A stretch of 6,033 nucleotides of DNA. It comes from Lachnospiraceae bacterium (GTDB lineage Bacteria > Bacillota_A > Clostridia > Lachnospirales > Lachnospiraceae). The notes under the pieces were generated by a model. The model saw nothing but the letters and a program-made list of their open reading frames with translations, was not told where the DNA came from and did not search any database. This document shows positions 1 through 6,033 of this stretch, piece after piece. The stretch is taken from the NCBI GenBank assembly GCA_024699595.1, contig JAILPG010000202.1:1-6033 (forward strand), written 5' to 3'. The translations under genes were made by a program, and so were the position numbers. Each line of letters begins with the position of its first letter. Position 1 is the first letter of the stretch.

Positions 1-2355
1 GGAATCCACAAGTTCCCTGAAATAATCGACGTTTTCATGGTCTATGACAACATATCTGTGTCTTAAATTACACACATAAAGAGCAAAGCCCGGATCGTTC
101 GTGATATAATCCTGTACTGCCCTTAAGAAGAGAGCATCCTCCATCACCCTGTGGAAATCCCTGTTTTCAGCCGGATATCTGTTTCCCTTCTTATCCTCAA
201 AAAAGGCCGTAAAATCACTTGAATAGATCACCGGATATGCATATCCCCTTACAACGGGATATACTCTCTCCCCCTCTAAAGCATCCTCTATTATCACGAC
301 ATTTGCAATATCCTCATTCTCCGTATGCACCTCATAGGAAAGTAATATCCTCACAAAATGTCTTGCCACATCGGGCTTTATCAGCTGGACAAACAGTGCA
401 TCCTCATAGATCACCGCAAGCTCCCTGTTCATGCGCTCCTCTTCTATCTGGCTCATTGCAAAGGCGATCATCTTTTCCCTGTTGCTCTCATAGAGGGCCG
501 GATTCTGGGATTTATGCTCGATCAGGTTAGCGTACAGAAGAGCCATCTTCTCATATCCGAGGTCGTTTCTGAACCCGAAATACAGGATAACCGGCTTGAG
601 TATCAGTCCATCATGATCATACGGGATCGAATACATATAATACTCGTACAGCCTTGTGATGTTCACATCCTTTTCCACTCCGAGGCTGTACCATTTAAAG
701 TACCTTTTAGCGGTTTCGTTATTCTTGATGAGTAAGGAGCACAGCGTCTCCACGATCTTTTCATTTCCGGTAAGATCATAGGCCTTCTCAAGGGTCTCTA
801 TAAGAAGCTTTGACGCATTCTTTACTCTTCCCGCAAGATAGAGGAGCTGGTTTAAAAGCTCCCTGTCCAGATTGAAATGCTTAAGTGCAAAACCTATCAC
901 CTGAAGCTCAAAATCCGACAGCCTGTTTAGTGCGGAAGGATTGGCCGTGTAATAATTATATGCCTCCACATACAGGATGGGGCTCCTTCCCGATCTGTTA
1001 AACTGTTCCTCGATAAGTGCGATCTTTCTTGAAGAGTTGCTGTGAAGCTCTTCGTCAAGATATATCAGTATCCACAGGATAAACGGGCTTTTGCACCTGT
1101 AGTTGTATATCTTTTCTATCTCCGCACAGACCTCGTTGACGAAATTCTCCTCCCTGCTGTAAAGGGTACACAGATACCTGTAATAGCAGTAGATCTCGTC
1201 GCCTCTGTCGTTTATGTTCATTTCGGAAGCGACATGATCGAGTATCCATTTTGCTTCGGTAGCCCTTCCCTCAACAAGCAGAAGCTGAGCCTGATAAAGC
1301 CTTGAAAGAGGATTCTTTACGTCAAGTGTGTTCATTCTCTCCACTATCCGCATTGAATCCTTTACCCATACGTTCGAGGTGATCTGCCTTGTGCGGAACA
1401 TAAGGTAATGCTTCATAAGGCGCAGTGTAAGGTTCTCCATCTCGCGTCTTTTGACCTTGCCGGCTGCTTCGCCTTCCCTGTAGGATGCGGTGATCAGAAA
1501 CTCAAGCTCCGTCCCCTCTTTTCCCGACAGGACTATATTTCCGTAGTTCCTGCCTGCATGCAGCTTTTCCTCGCGGATATAGAAAGTGAGACTGAATAGG
1601 TTTCCGAGAAAATCATCTATCGTGACTCTTTCCTTTTCAAGCTCCAAAAAGTCCGCATCTGCAGAAAGCTTTAGATCTATGTATCCCCAGGTGGTCTTTT
1701 TGACCGATATCTCGCATTTTAAGTCGGAAGAGACATTTAAGAACTCATACTCAGTTCTTTCGCTCTTAAATTCAACCTTCTGTTTTTTCTTAATGGATCT
1801 GAGGAACAACTCGACATCGAATTCATTTCCGGGCCTGTTCTGATATCCCCTGTATTTGTCAAAATGGATCCTGTCATTTCCCTCAAATATGTATTTGAAG
1901 TCAGGAGAATAAAAAAGACTGACCGCCTCGTTCCACTCCATCTGGGCGGCATTGGAGAAATGAAACAGATTCTTGACCTTGCCGTAGCTGGTCTTTGAAA
2001 TGCTCCTTACTATGTTGAACACAAATGGGATATAGTACTCTCCGGCATCCGAGACGATCTGAATGTCTCCCTTTATGACTGCGCCGGGCTCAAGACCCGT
2101 GGAATCAAAGCCGTACTTTACCGTAAAACGGTCTGCCTCGAATTCGCCGGTCATGCATACCAGACGCATGCATGAAGTAAACACGCATCCGTGAACTATT
2201 CTTTTCCCTTTGCTCTCTATCTCGAAGGAACCGTCATATACATCGTTAACACCGACTTCTGCTTCGATCTTTTGAACCGAAAACAGGAGCTTTTCGCTTT
2301 CATACTCGAAAAGCCCTTCTTTAAGCCTGTCAACAACCTCATACAAGTTCCTCAA
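1..2355 (-). CDS. DUF5717 family protein, large, C-terminus cut by the left edge (partial)
   Basis: An uninterrupted minus-strand frame gives 785 codons and runs off the left edge with no stop. I recognise it as DUF5717, a Lachnospiraceae family of roughly 1,150-1,250 residues (from memory), so the last third or so is missing. Its function is unknown. The most family-typical stretch is about residues 105-165, with segments such as GEYYIPFVFNI, KNLFHFSNAAQ, LFYSPDF and GNDR. Residues 1-290 look beta-rich, like stacked Ig-type modules; about 305 onward is helical with TPR-like character, for example YQAQLLLVEGRATEAKWIL near 354-372. I see no signal peptide or membrane segment, so a cytoplasmic protein is inferred. 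It follows ugd without a gap and is probably translationally coupled to it. The start is uncertain: no in-frame ATG occurs before residue 63. TTG at 2355 is my choice; TTG at 2364 (overlapping the ugd stop) and TTG at 2346 are alternatives. Family assignment is fairly sure, the start is not. Confidence 0.8.
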   Translation of the reverse strand, partial: MRNLYEVVDRLKEGLFEYESEKLLFSVQKIEAEVGVNDVYDGSFEIESKGKRIVHGCVFTSCMRLVCMTGEFEADRFTVKYGFDSTGLEPGAVIKGDIQIVSDAGEYYIPFVFNIVRSISKTSYGKVKNLFHFSNAAQMEWNEAVSLFYSPDFKYIFEGNDRIHFDKYRGYQNRPGNEFDVELFLRSIKKKQKVEFKSERTEYEFLNVSSDLKCEISVKKTTWGYIDLKLSADADFLELEKERVTIDDFLGNLFSLTFYIREEKLHAGRNYGNIVLSGKEGTELEFLITASYREGEAAGKVKRREMENLTLRLMKHYLMFRTRQITSNVWVKDSMRIVERMNTLDVKNPLSRLYQAQLLLVEGRATEAKWILDHVASEMNINDRGDEIYCYYRYLCTLYSREENFVNEVCAEIEKIYNYRCKSPFILWILIYLDEELHSNSSRKIALIEEQFNRSGRSPILYVEAYNYYTANPSALNRLSDFELQVIGFALKHFNLDRELLNQLLYLAGRVKNASKLLIETLEKAYDLTGNEKIVETLCSLLIKNNETAKRYFKWYSLGVEKDVNITRLYEYYMYSIPYDHDGLILKPVILYFGFRNDLGYEKMALLYANLIEHKSQNPALYESNREKMIAFAMSQIEEERMNRELAVIYEDALFVQLIKPDVARHFVRILLSYEVHTENEDIANVVIIEDALEGERVYPVVRGYAYPVIYSSDFTAFFEDKKGNRYPAENRDFHRVMEDALFLRAVQDYITNDPGFALYVCNLRHRYVVIDHENVDYFRELVDS

Positions 2356-2360
2356 AACAC

Positions 2361-3611
2361 TCAATCCCTTCCGAACAGATCCCTTGTATATACCTTATCA
2401 GCAACGTCATCAAGCACACTGTCATACCTGTTTGCTATGATCGCATCGCTGATCCTCTTAAACTCATCCAGATCGTTTACTATCTGGCTTCCGAAAAACG
2501 TAGAGCCGTCCTCAAGCGTAGGCTCATATACCACAACAGAAGCCCCCTTGGCTTTGATCCGCTTCATTACGCCCTGAATTGAACTCTGTCTGAAATTGTC
2601 CGAATTCGTCTTCATCGTGAGCCTGTAAACGCCTATGGTACAGCTCATCTCCGAATTCTTTTCATAGCTTCCCTTGTTGTAATAATCATAATATCCGGCC
2701 GCACGAAGGACCCTGTCTGCGATAAAGTCCTTCCTGGTCCTGTTTGAATCGACTATCGCCTGTATCAGGTTCTGCGGAACGGTATCGTAATTGGCAAGCA
2801 GCTGCTTGGTATCCTTCGGCAGGCAGTATCCGCCGTAACCAAAGGACGGATTGTTATACTGTTTGCCTATCCTCGGATCCAGACAGACTCCCTCGATGAT
2901 CTTCTTTGTATCAAGTCCCTTCATTTCCGCATAGGTATCAAGCTCATTGAAATACGACACCCTGAGGGCAAGATAGGTATTGGCAAAAAGCTTGACCGCC
3001 TCGGCCTCCGTAAGCCCCATTATCAGAACGTCAACGTCTTCCTTTTTGGCTCCTTCCTTAAGAAGCCCGGCAAAATCTTCCGCCGCCTTTTTAAGCCTCT
3101 CATCATCCATAACGGTTCCCACGATTATCCTCGAGGGATAGAGATTATCATATAACGCCCTGCTCTCCCTTAGGAATTCGGGACTGAAGAGGATGTTGTC
3201 ACAGCTGTATTTTTCCCTGACACTCTCGGTAAATCCGACGGGGATCGTTGATTTTATCACCATGATCGCTTCCGGAGCATATTCCATTACAAGCTTTATA
3301 ACGGCCTCAACCGCTTTTGTGTCAAAGAAGTTTAAATTCGGATCGTAATTGGTGGGAGTGGCTATAACAACATACTCTGCTCCCGTGTATGCTTCCTTTG
3401 CATCAAGCGTGGCTCTTAAGTCAAGATCTTTATTGGCAAGGTAATCTTCTATTTCAGGATCGGCTATCGGAGATCTTCTGCTGTTTATGAGCTCTACCTT
3501 CTCCGGGATTATATCAACAGCCACGACCTCATTCTTCTGGGATAAAAGAGTGGCGATCGACATTCCGACGTATCCCGTTCCGGCTATAGCTATCTTACGT
3601 TTCTTTTCCAT
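2361..3611 (-). CDS. ugd: UDP-glucose 6-dehydrogenase (HasB/Ugd type)
   Basis: This 416-residue cytoplasmic enzyme oxidises UDP-glucose to UDP-glucuronate with two NAD+, supplying the uronic acid donor for surface polysaccharides. The NAD-binding domain opens with GTGYVG (11-16) and the acidic Asp33 that ends the second strand. STIPVG is at 121-126 and SPEFLRES at 143-150 (Glu145, Glu149). The dimer helix carries [11 protein letters not shown] (207-217; Lys207, Asn211). The catalytic motif [11 protein letters not shown] is at 258-268, with Cys263 as nucleophile and Asp267. The C-terminal UDP-binding half has [14 protein letters not shown] (333-341) and a DLFGRD end. All expected active-site residues are present. 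From memory the sequence closely resembles Streptococcus pyogenes HasB (about 402 residues), down to the Tyr before the catalytic Cys and the FGRD terminus; the extra length is a Tyr-rich insert near 306-321. The ATG at 3611 has a well-placed AGGAG. It sits 9 bases after the sugar-phosphate transferase and overlaps or abuts the DUF5717 gene, so one operon is inferred. Other nucleotide-sugar dehydrogenases are less likely given the HasB match. Confidence 0.95.
   Translation of the reverse strand: MEKKRKIAIAGTGYVGMSIATLLSQKNEVVAVDIIPEKVELINSRRSPIADPEIEDYLANKDLDLRATLDAKEAYTGAEYVVIATPTNYDPNLNFFDTKAVEAVIKLVMEYAPEAIMVIKSTIPVGFTESVREKYSCDNILFSPEFLRESRALYDNLYPSRIIVGTVMDDERLKKAAEDFAGLLKEGAKKEDVDVLIMGLTEAEAVKLFANTYLALRVSYFNELDTYAEMKGLDTKKIIEGVCLDPRIGKQYNNPSFGYGGYCLPKDTKQLLANYDTVPQNLIQAIVDSNRTRKDFIADRVLRAAGYYDYYNKGSYEKNSEMSCTIGVYRLTMKTNSDNFRQSSIQGVMKRIKAKGASVVVYEPTLEDGSTFFGSQIVNDLDEFKRISDAIIANRYDSVLDDVADKVYTRDLFGRD
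2366..2372 (-). promoter_or_regulatory. Putative ribosome binding site for the DUF5717 gene
   Basis: The purine run GGAAGGG lies inside the last codons of ugd (Gly-Arg-Asp), 10 bases before the TTG at 2355. It is the best available Shine-Dalgarno match for that start. It is too close (1-2 bases) to serve TTG 2364, which is the main reason for preferring 2355. The spacing is a little long, so initiation may depend on ribosomes that finish ugd. Confidence 0.4.
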
Positions 3612-3617
3612 GATTTG

Positions 3618-3623
3618 CTCCTA
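3618..3623 (-). promoter_or_regulatory. Ribosome binding site of ugd, overlapping the upstream stop codon
   Basis: The sequence TAGGAG combines the TAG stop of the upstream transferase gene with an AGGAG Shine-Dalgarno, 6 bases before the ugd ATG. This fixes the ugd start and suggests translational coupling of the two genes. Confidence 0.8.
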
Positions 3624-5045
3624 TCTCCCCGTTAACATTGCGGGTATGGTTTTTAACAGTATCTTGATATCAAGTGCGATCGACCAGGTGTCAATGTATT
3701 CTATATCAAGTGCCACGATGTCCTCGAAATCCTTTATCTCGTTTCTGCCGGACACCTGCCAGAGTCCCGTTATGCCCGGTCTGAAGCTCAGTCTCTTTTT
3801 GTGATTTAAGCTGTACTTTCTGAATTCATCAAGTGTCGGGGGTCTGGTTCCCACAAGTGACATATCACCCTTTAATACATTTAAGAACTGCGGGAACTCA
3901 TCTATCGAGGTCTTCCTCATGAATGCGCCGACCTTCGTGATCCTCGGATCATTGTCAAGCTTGAATACGGGACCGCTCAACTCGTTTTTGTTCTCAAGCT
4001 CTTCTTTTCGTCTTTCCGCATCCTGATACATAGACCTGAATTTGATTATCTTAAAGATCCTGCCGTTTCTGCCCACTCTTTCCTGCGTAAAAAAGACGGG
4101 GCCTTTTGAATCAAGCTTTATGAGCGGTGCAAAGATCACTGTAATGATGACAAGCAACGCGCAGCCTATAAGTGCTCCGGCTATATCCATGAACCGCTTT
4201 ATTATGAGCAGCCCGACAGAGGTGATCTGATTGGCATAGGTTACCATATACAGATTCTCGGTGCTTCTTAACATCACGTGCTTGCTCCCTTTGAATCCCG
4301 GAACCTGCACTTCGTAATGTATGGTTATCCCGGTCTTTGATATCTCGTCGACCTGTGCTATCACCCGTTCATCCCTGCCCTCTGCTCCTATCACTATCTC
4401 ATCAAGAGAAGCATTACGACAGTAATCCGCTAGTCCGTCTATATCGGCAGGGATCATATAGGTCTTGCCGTCTATCACAAGTTCATCGCCGACATGGTGT
4501 CCGTCCATGTCGTAGGGAATGATGCCCGCTATAACATCCTGAAAATTCCTCTCGCTGTCATGATCCTTTATGTATATCTTTATAAAATCCATGTTTCCGG
4601 CAACGATCAGGTTTTTTTCCTGTAAGAGCCTTAAGTATACTTTCGGGATCACCTTCTTAAGGACCATGTGAATGCTCCACATGAGGATGCAGTCTATTAT
4701 CACAAAATAAATTATCGAAAGTCTTGAAAACAGGTCATAGTTTCTCAGGAAAAATGACATGAGCGCCGTGCCTATGACAATTATGACGTTATTGCGCAGA
4801 ACGCTTATCATTTCGACCAGAAGGCCCCTTATGTAGAAGCTCTGATTGGTGTTAAGTATAAGGTTTGAGCACACAAAAAAAACAAGCATCGGAGCAAGGT
4901 TTATGGCATACCTCGTTCTGCCGCTGTAGGACGCCAAAAAAGCCCCGTCGCGGATATACATTGCAATACCAAGGCTTATCATAATGGCTATTATATCGCA
5001 GCCCAATATCAGTAAATTCTGAAGACCTGACCTACGTCTGTACAT
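3621..5045 (-). CDS. Polyprenyl-phosphate sugar-1-phosphate transferase (initiating exopolysaccharide/capsule glycosyltransferase, WbaP/CpsE/WcaJ type)
   Basis: This 474-residue membrane protein moves a hexose-1-phosphate from a UDP-sugar to undecaprenyl phosphate at the inner face of the membrane, the first committed step of many capsules and exopolysaccharides. The N-terminus is basic (MYRRR), followed by about four membrane segments near 9-30, 48-65, 84-100 and 108-128. A soluble CoA-binding-like (Rossmann-type) linker domain spans about 143-270. The catalytic domain (Bac_transf) begins with KRFMDIAGAL (283-292) and a hydrophobic, probably re-entrant helix to about 308. It continues with GPVFFTQERVGRNG (315-328), KIIKFRSM (332-339), the Asp382-Glu383 pair in SIDEFPQ (380-386) that corresponds to the PglC-type catalytic dyad, GTRPP (399-403) and RPGITGLWQVSGRN (422-435). 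Length and domain order match full-length family members, and nothing is truncated. Whether it transfers glucose, galactose or another sugar cannot be read from sequence. An in-frame TAG 12 bases upstream fixes ATG 5045 as the earliest start, yet no Shine-Dalgarno precedes it. It is the first gene of the unit with ugd and the DUF5717 gene. Confidence 0.93.
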   Translation of the reverse strand: MYRRRSGLQNLLILGCDIIAIMISLGIAMYIRDGAFLASYSGRTRYAINLAPMLVFFVCSNLILNTNQSFYIRGLLVEMISVLRNNVIIVIGTALMSFFLRNYDLFSRLSIIYFVIIDCILMWSIHMVLKKVIPKVYLRLLQEKNLIVAGNMDFIKIYIKDHDSERNFQDVIAGIIPYDMDGHHVGDELVIDGKTYMIPADIDGLADYCRNASLDEIVIGAEGRDERVIAQVDEISKTGITIHYEVQVPGFKGSKHVMLRSTENLYMVTYANQITSVGLLIIKRFMDIAGALIGCALLVIITVIFAPLIKLDSKGPVFFTQERVGRNGRIFKIIKFRSMYQDAERRKEELENKNELSGPVFKLDNDPRITKVGAFMRKTSIDEFPQFLNVLKGDMSLVGTRPPTLDEFRKYSLNHKKRLSFRPGITGLWQVSGRNEIKDFEDIVALDIEYIDTWSIALDIKILLKTIPAMLTGR

Positions 5046-5051
5046 AATGAT

Positions 5052-5060
5052 ATTCTAACA
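5052..5060 (-). promoter_or_regulatory. Candidate extended -10 promoter of the polysaccharide operon
   Basis: The minus strand reads TG-T-TAGAAT, a TGn motif plus a hexamer with 5 of 6 matches to TATAAT. The -35 position (17-base spacer, 5080-5075) is TTTTTA, a weak match, as is common for extended -10 promoters. Seven bases past the hexamer is position 5045, which is the A of the transferase ATG. It lies downstream of the ilvE terminator, where a new promoter is expected. This is a prediction from sequence only. Confidence 0.5.
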
Positions 5061-5104
5061 CAAGCGGCAGGTTTTAAAAACACCAAATTGGGCAAACGGG
5101 ATGT

Positions 5105-5131
5105 AAAAAAGGGAGACCCAAAGGCCCCCCT
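5105..5131 (-). terminator. Intrinsic terminator of the ilvE gene
   Basis: In the minus-strand transcript, GGGGGGCC and GGUCUCCC form an 8-bp stem (5130-5123 with 5118-5111) around a UUUG loop, followed directly by six U residues (5110-5105). Two of the pairs are G-U, which would become A-C mismatches in a plus-strand transcript, so the element is directional. It begins about 25 bases after the ilvE stop and separates ilvE from the polysaccharide operon. Confidence 0.85.
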
Positions 5132-5154
5132 CAAAAATAACGTATTTATGTTTT

Positions 5155-6033
5155 TCATATTTCGACAACCCAGCCTTCGGGGGCTTCCAGCCTGCCCATC
5201 TGTATGCCGGTAAGCGTATCGTAAAGCTTCTTCGTAACAGGTCCCATATCGTTCATTCCTGCAGGAAGGCAGATCTCTTTTCCGTGATCCACGATCTTTC
5301 CTACCGGTGATATAACTGCTGCTGTACCGCAGAGACCGCATTCCGCAAAGTCTGAAAGCTCAGAAAGAAATACTTCTCTCTCCTCAACCTCCATGCCGAG
5401 ATAATCCTTTGCAACCTGTACAAGAGATCTTCTCGTGATCGAAGGAAGTATGCTGTCTGACTTGGGTGTTACAAGCTTGTTGTCCTTCGTGATGAAGATG
5501 ATGTTTGCTCCGCCTGTTTCCTCAAGCTTGGTCCTGGTACCCGGATCAAGATACATATTCTCGTCAAAGCCTTTTTCATGCGCATCAACTATAGCATACA
5601 GGCTCATCGCATAATTCAGTCCGGCCTTAATGTGTCCGGTCCCGTGAGGAGCCGCACGGTCAAAATCACTGATCCTTACGGTTATGGGCTTTGCGCCGCC
5701 CTTAAAGTACGGTCCTACAGGAGTCGTAAACACTCTGAACTGATACTCGTTTGCAGGCTTAACGCCTATGATCGGATCCGAGCCGAACATATAGGGTCTT
5801 ATATAAAGAGTCGCACCGCTTCCAAAGGGCGGAACATAGCCTTCATTGGCTTTTACGACCTTCTTTACCGCTTCAACGAACTTATCTTTGGGATATACCG
5901 GCATCTTAAGACGGGCTGCAGAGTTTTCCATCCTCTCGCCGTTTAAGTCAGGCCTGAACACGACGATCCTTCCGTCCTCTGTAGTATAGGCCTTCAGGCC
6001 TTCAAAAATGGTCTGTGCATACTGGAAGACACA
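5155..6033 (-). CDS. ilvE: Branched-chain amino acid aminotransferase, N-terminus cut by the right edge (partial)
   Basis: This fold-type IV PLP enzyme swaps the amino group between leucine, isoleucine or valine and 2-oxoglutarate; it is the last step of their synthesis and the first of their breakdown. The 292 visible residues stay in frame to the right edge, and about 40-60 N-terminal residues are missing compared with the usual 340 or so. The visible part starts in the conserved FQYAQTIFEGLKAY stretch (residues 3-16), followed by VVFRPDLN and SAARLKMP. RPYMFG and the VGPYF strand follow. The PLP-binding Lys is in GHIKAGLNYAMSL (codon 5628-5626). Family-typical LDPGTRTKLEETGGANI, ILPSITRRS and GTAAVISPVGKI come after that. 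The GTG at 5961 is inside the conserved core and is not the start. It is probably a single gene or the end of an operon, closed by the terminator just downstream. It has no clear link to the polysaccharide genes. Two cysteines (CGLC) sit just before the GTAAV motif. Confidence 0.95.
   Translation of the reverse strand, partial: CVFQYAQTIFEGLKAYTTEDGRIVVFRPDLNGERMENSAARLKMPVYPKDKFVEAVKKVVKANEGYVPPFGSGATLYIRPYMFGSDPIIGVKPANEYQFRVFTTPVGPYFKGGAKPITVRISDFDRAAPHGTGHIKAGLNYAMSLYAIVDAHEKGFDENMYLDPGTRTKLEETGGANIIFITKDNKLVTPKSDSILPSITRRSLVQVAKDYLGMEVEEREVFLSELSDFAECGLCGTAAVISPVGKIVDHGKEICLPAGMNDMGPVTKKLYDTLTGIQMGRLEAPEGWVVEI

Noticed and set aside
2152..2174. Inverted repeat CATGCAT / ATGCATG with a 9-base loop
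   Set aside because: It falls inside the DUF5717 gene and arises from two Cys-Met codon pairs (CMRLVCM). It has no U-tract and no position that suggests regulation.
2191..2577. Plus-strand open frame of 128 codons across the ugd/DUF5717 junction
   Set aside because: It is antisense to two well-supported coding frames, has low-complexity Ser/Leu-rich content and no recognisable domain. The other plus-strand frames (for example 219-530, 358-735, 3487-3804, 5578-5946) are rejected for the same reason.
5083..5091. Short palindrome CCAAATTGG upstream of the transferase promoter
   Set aside because: A 9-base palindrome just upstream of the -35 position could be an operator half-site, but it is too short and unrepeated to support one.
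5102..5107. TTTACA on the minus strand, a good -35 match
   Set aside because: It overlaps the U-tract of the ilvE terminator, and no -10 hexamer lies 16-18 bases downstream.
5009..5341. Minus-strand open frame of 110 codons spanning the end of ilvE, the intergenic gap and the start of the transferase gene
   Set aside because: It lies out of frame inside ilvE, crosses the terminator and the promoter, and its Arg/Ser/Gly-rich translation looks like a shadow of a real gene.
5959..5961. GTG as the start of the aminotransferase gene
   Set aside because: The frame continues upstream to the window edge through strongly conserved family sequence (FQYAQTIFEGLKAY), so the true start is outside the window.

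Overview
The window holds four genes, all read from the minus strand. It looks like a piece of chromosome from an anaerobic Clostridia, most likely a Lachnospiraceae (Butyrivibrio/Roseburia-like). The main clue is the large left-hand protein, which I recognise as DUF5717, a family I know only from that group. The AGGAG-type ribosome site, mid-range base composition and wide use of AGG and ATA codons fit this. The organism assignment is an inference, not a database result.

Layout in order of transcription (right to left). (1) At 6033-5155 is the 3' part of a branched-chain amino acid aminotransferase (ilvE type); its start lies beyond the right edge. (2) The 109-base gap 5154-5046 holds a good intrinsic terminator for ilvE, then an extended -10 promoter for the next gene. 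(3) At 5045-3621 is a membrane polyprenyl-phosphate sugar-1-phosphate transferase (WbaP/CpsE/WcaJ type), which loads the first sugar of a surface polysaccharide onto its lipid carrier. (4) Nine bases later, at 3611-2361, is UDP-glucose 6-dehydrogenase (Ugd, close to streptococcal HasB), which makes UDP-glucuronate. (5) Overlapping or touching the ugd stop is a very large gene running off the left edge (about 2355 to 1), the DUF5717 protein of unknown function.

Genes 3-5 form one tight transcription unit: gaps are 9 bases or fewer and no terminator lies between them. Genes 3 and 4 together suggest an exopolysaccharide or capsule pathway whose repeat unit contains a uronic acid. No glycosyltransferase, flippase or polymerase is visible, so the rest of the pathway must be elsewhere. 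The most interesting points are that a DUF5717 gene lies in this unit, that its start codon cannot be ATG, and that the promoter and start of the transferase gene overlap so closely that its mRNA may be leaderless.

No RNA gene, CRISPR array, insertion sequence or repeat family was seen. Apart from the 109-base gap, the window is essentially all coding.
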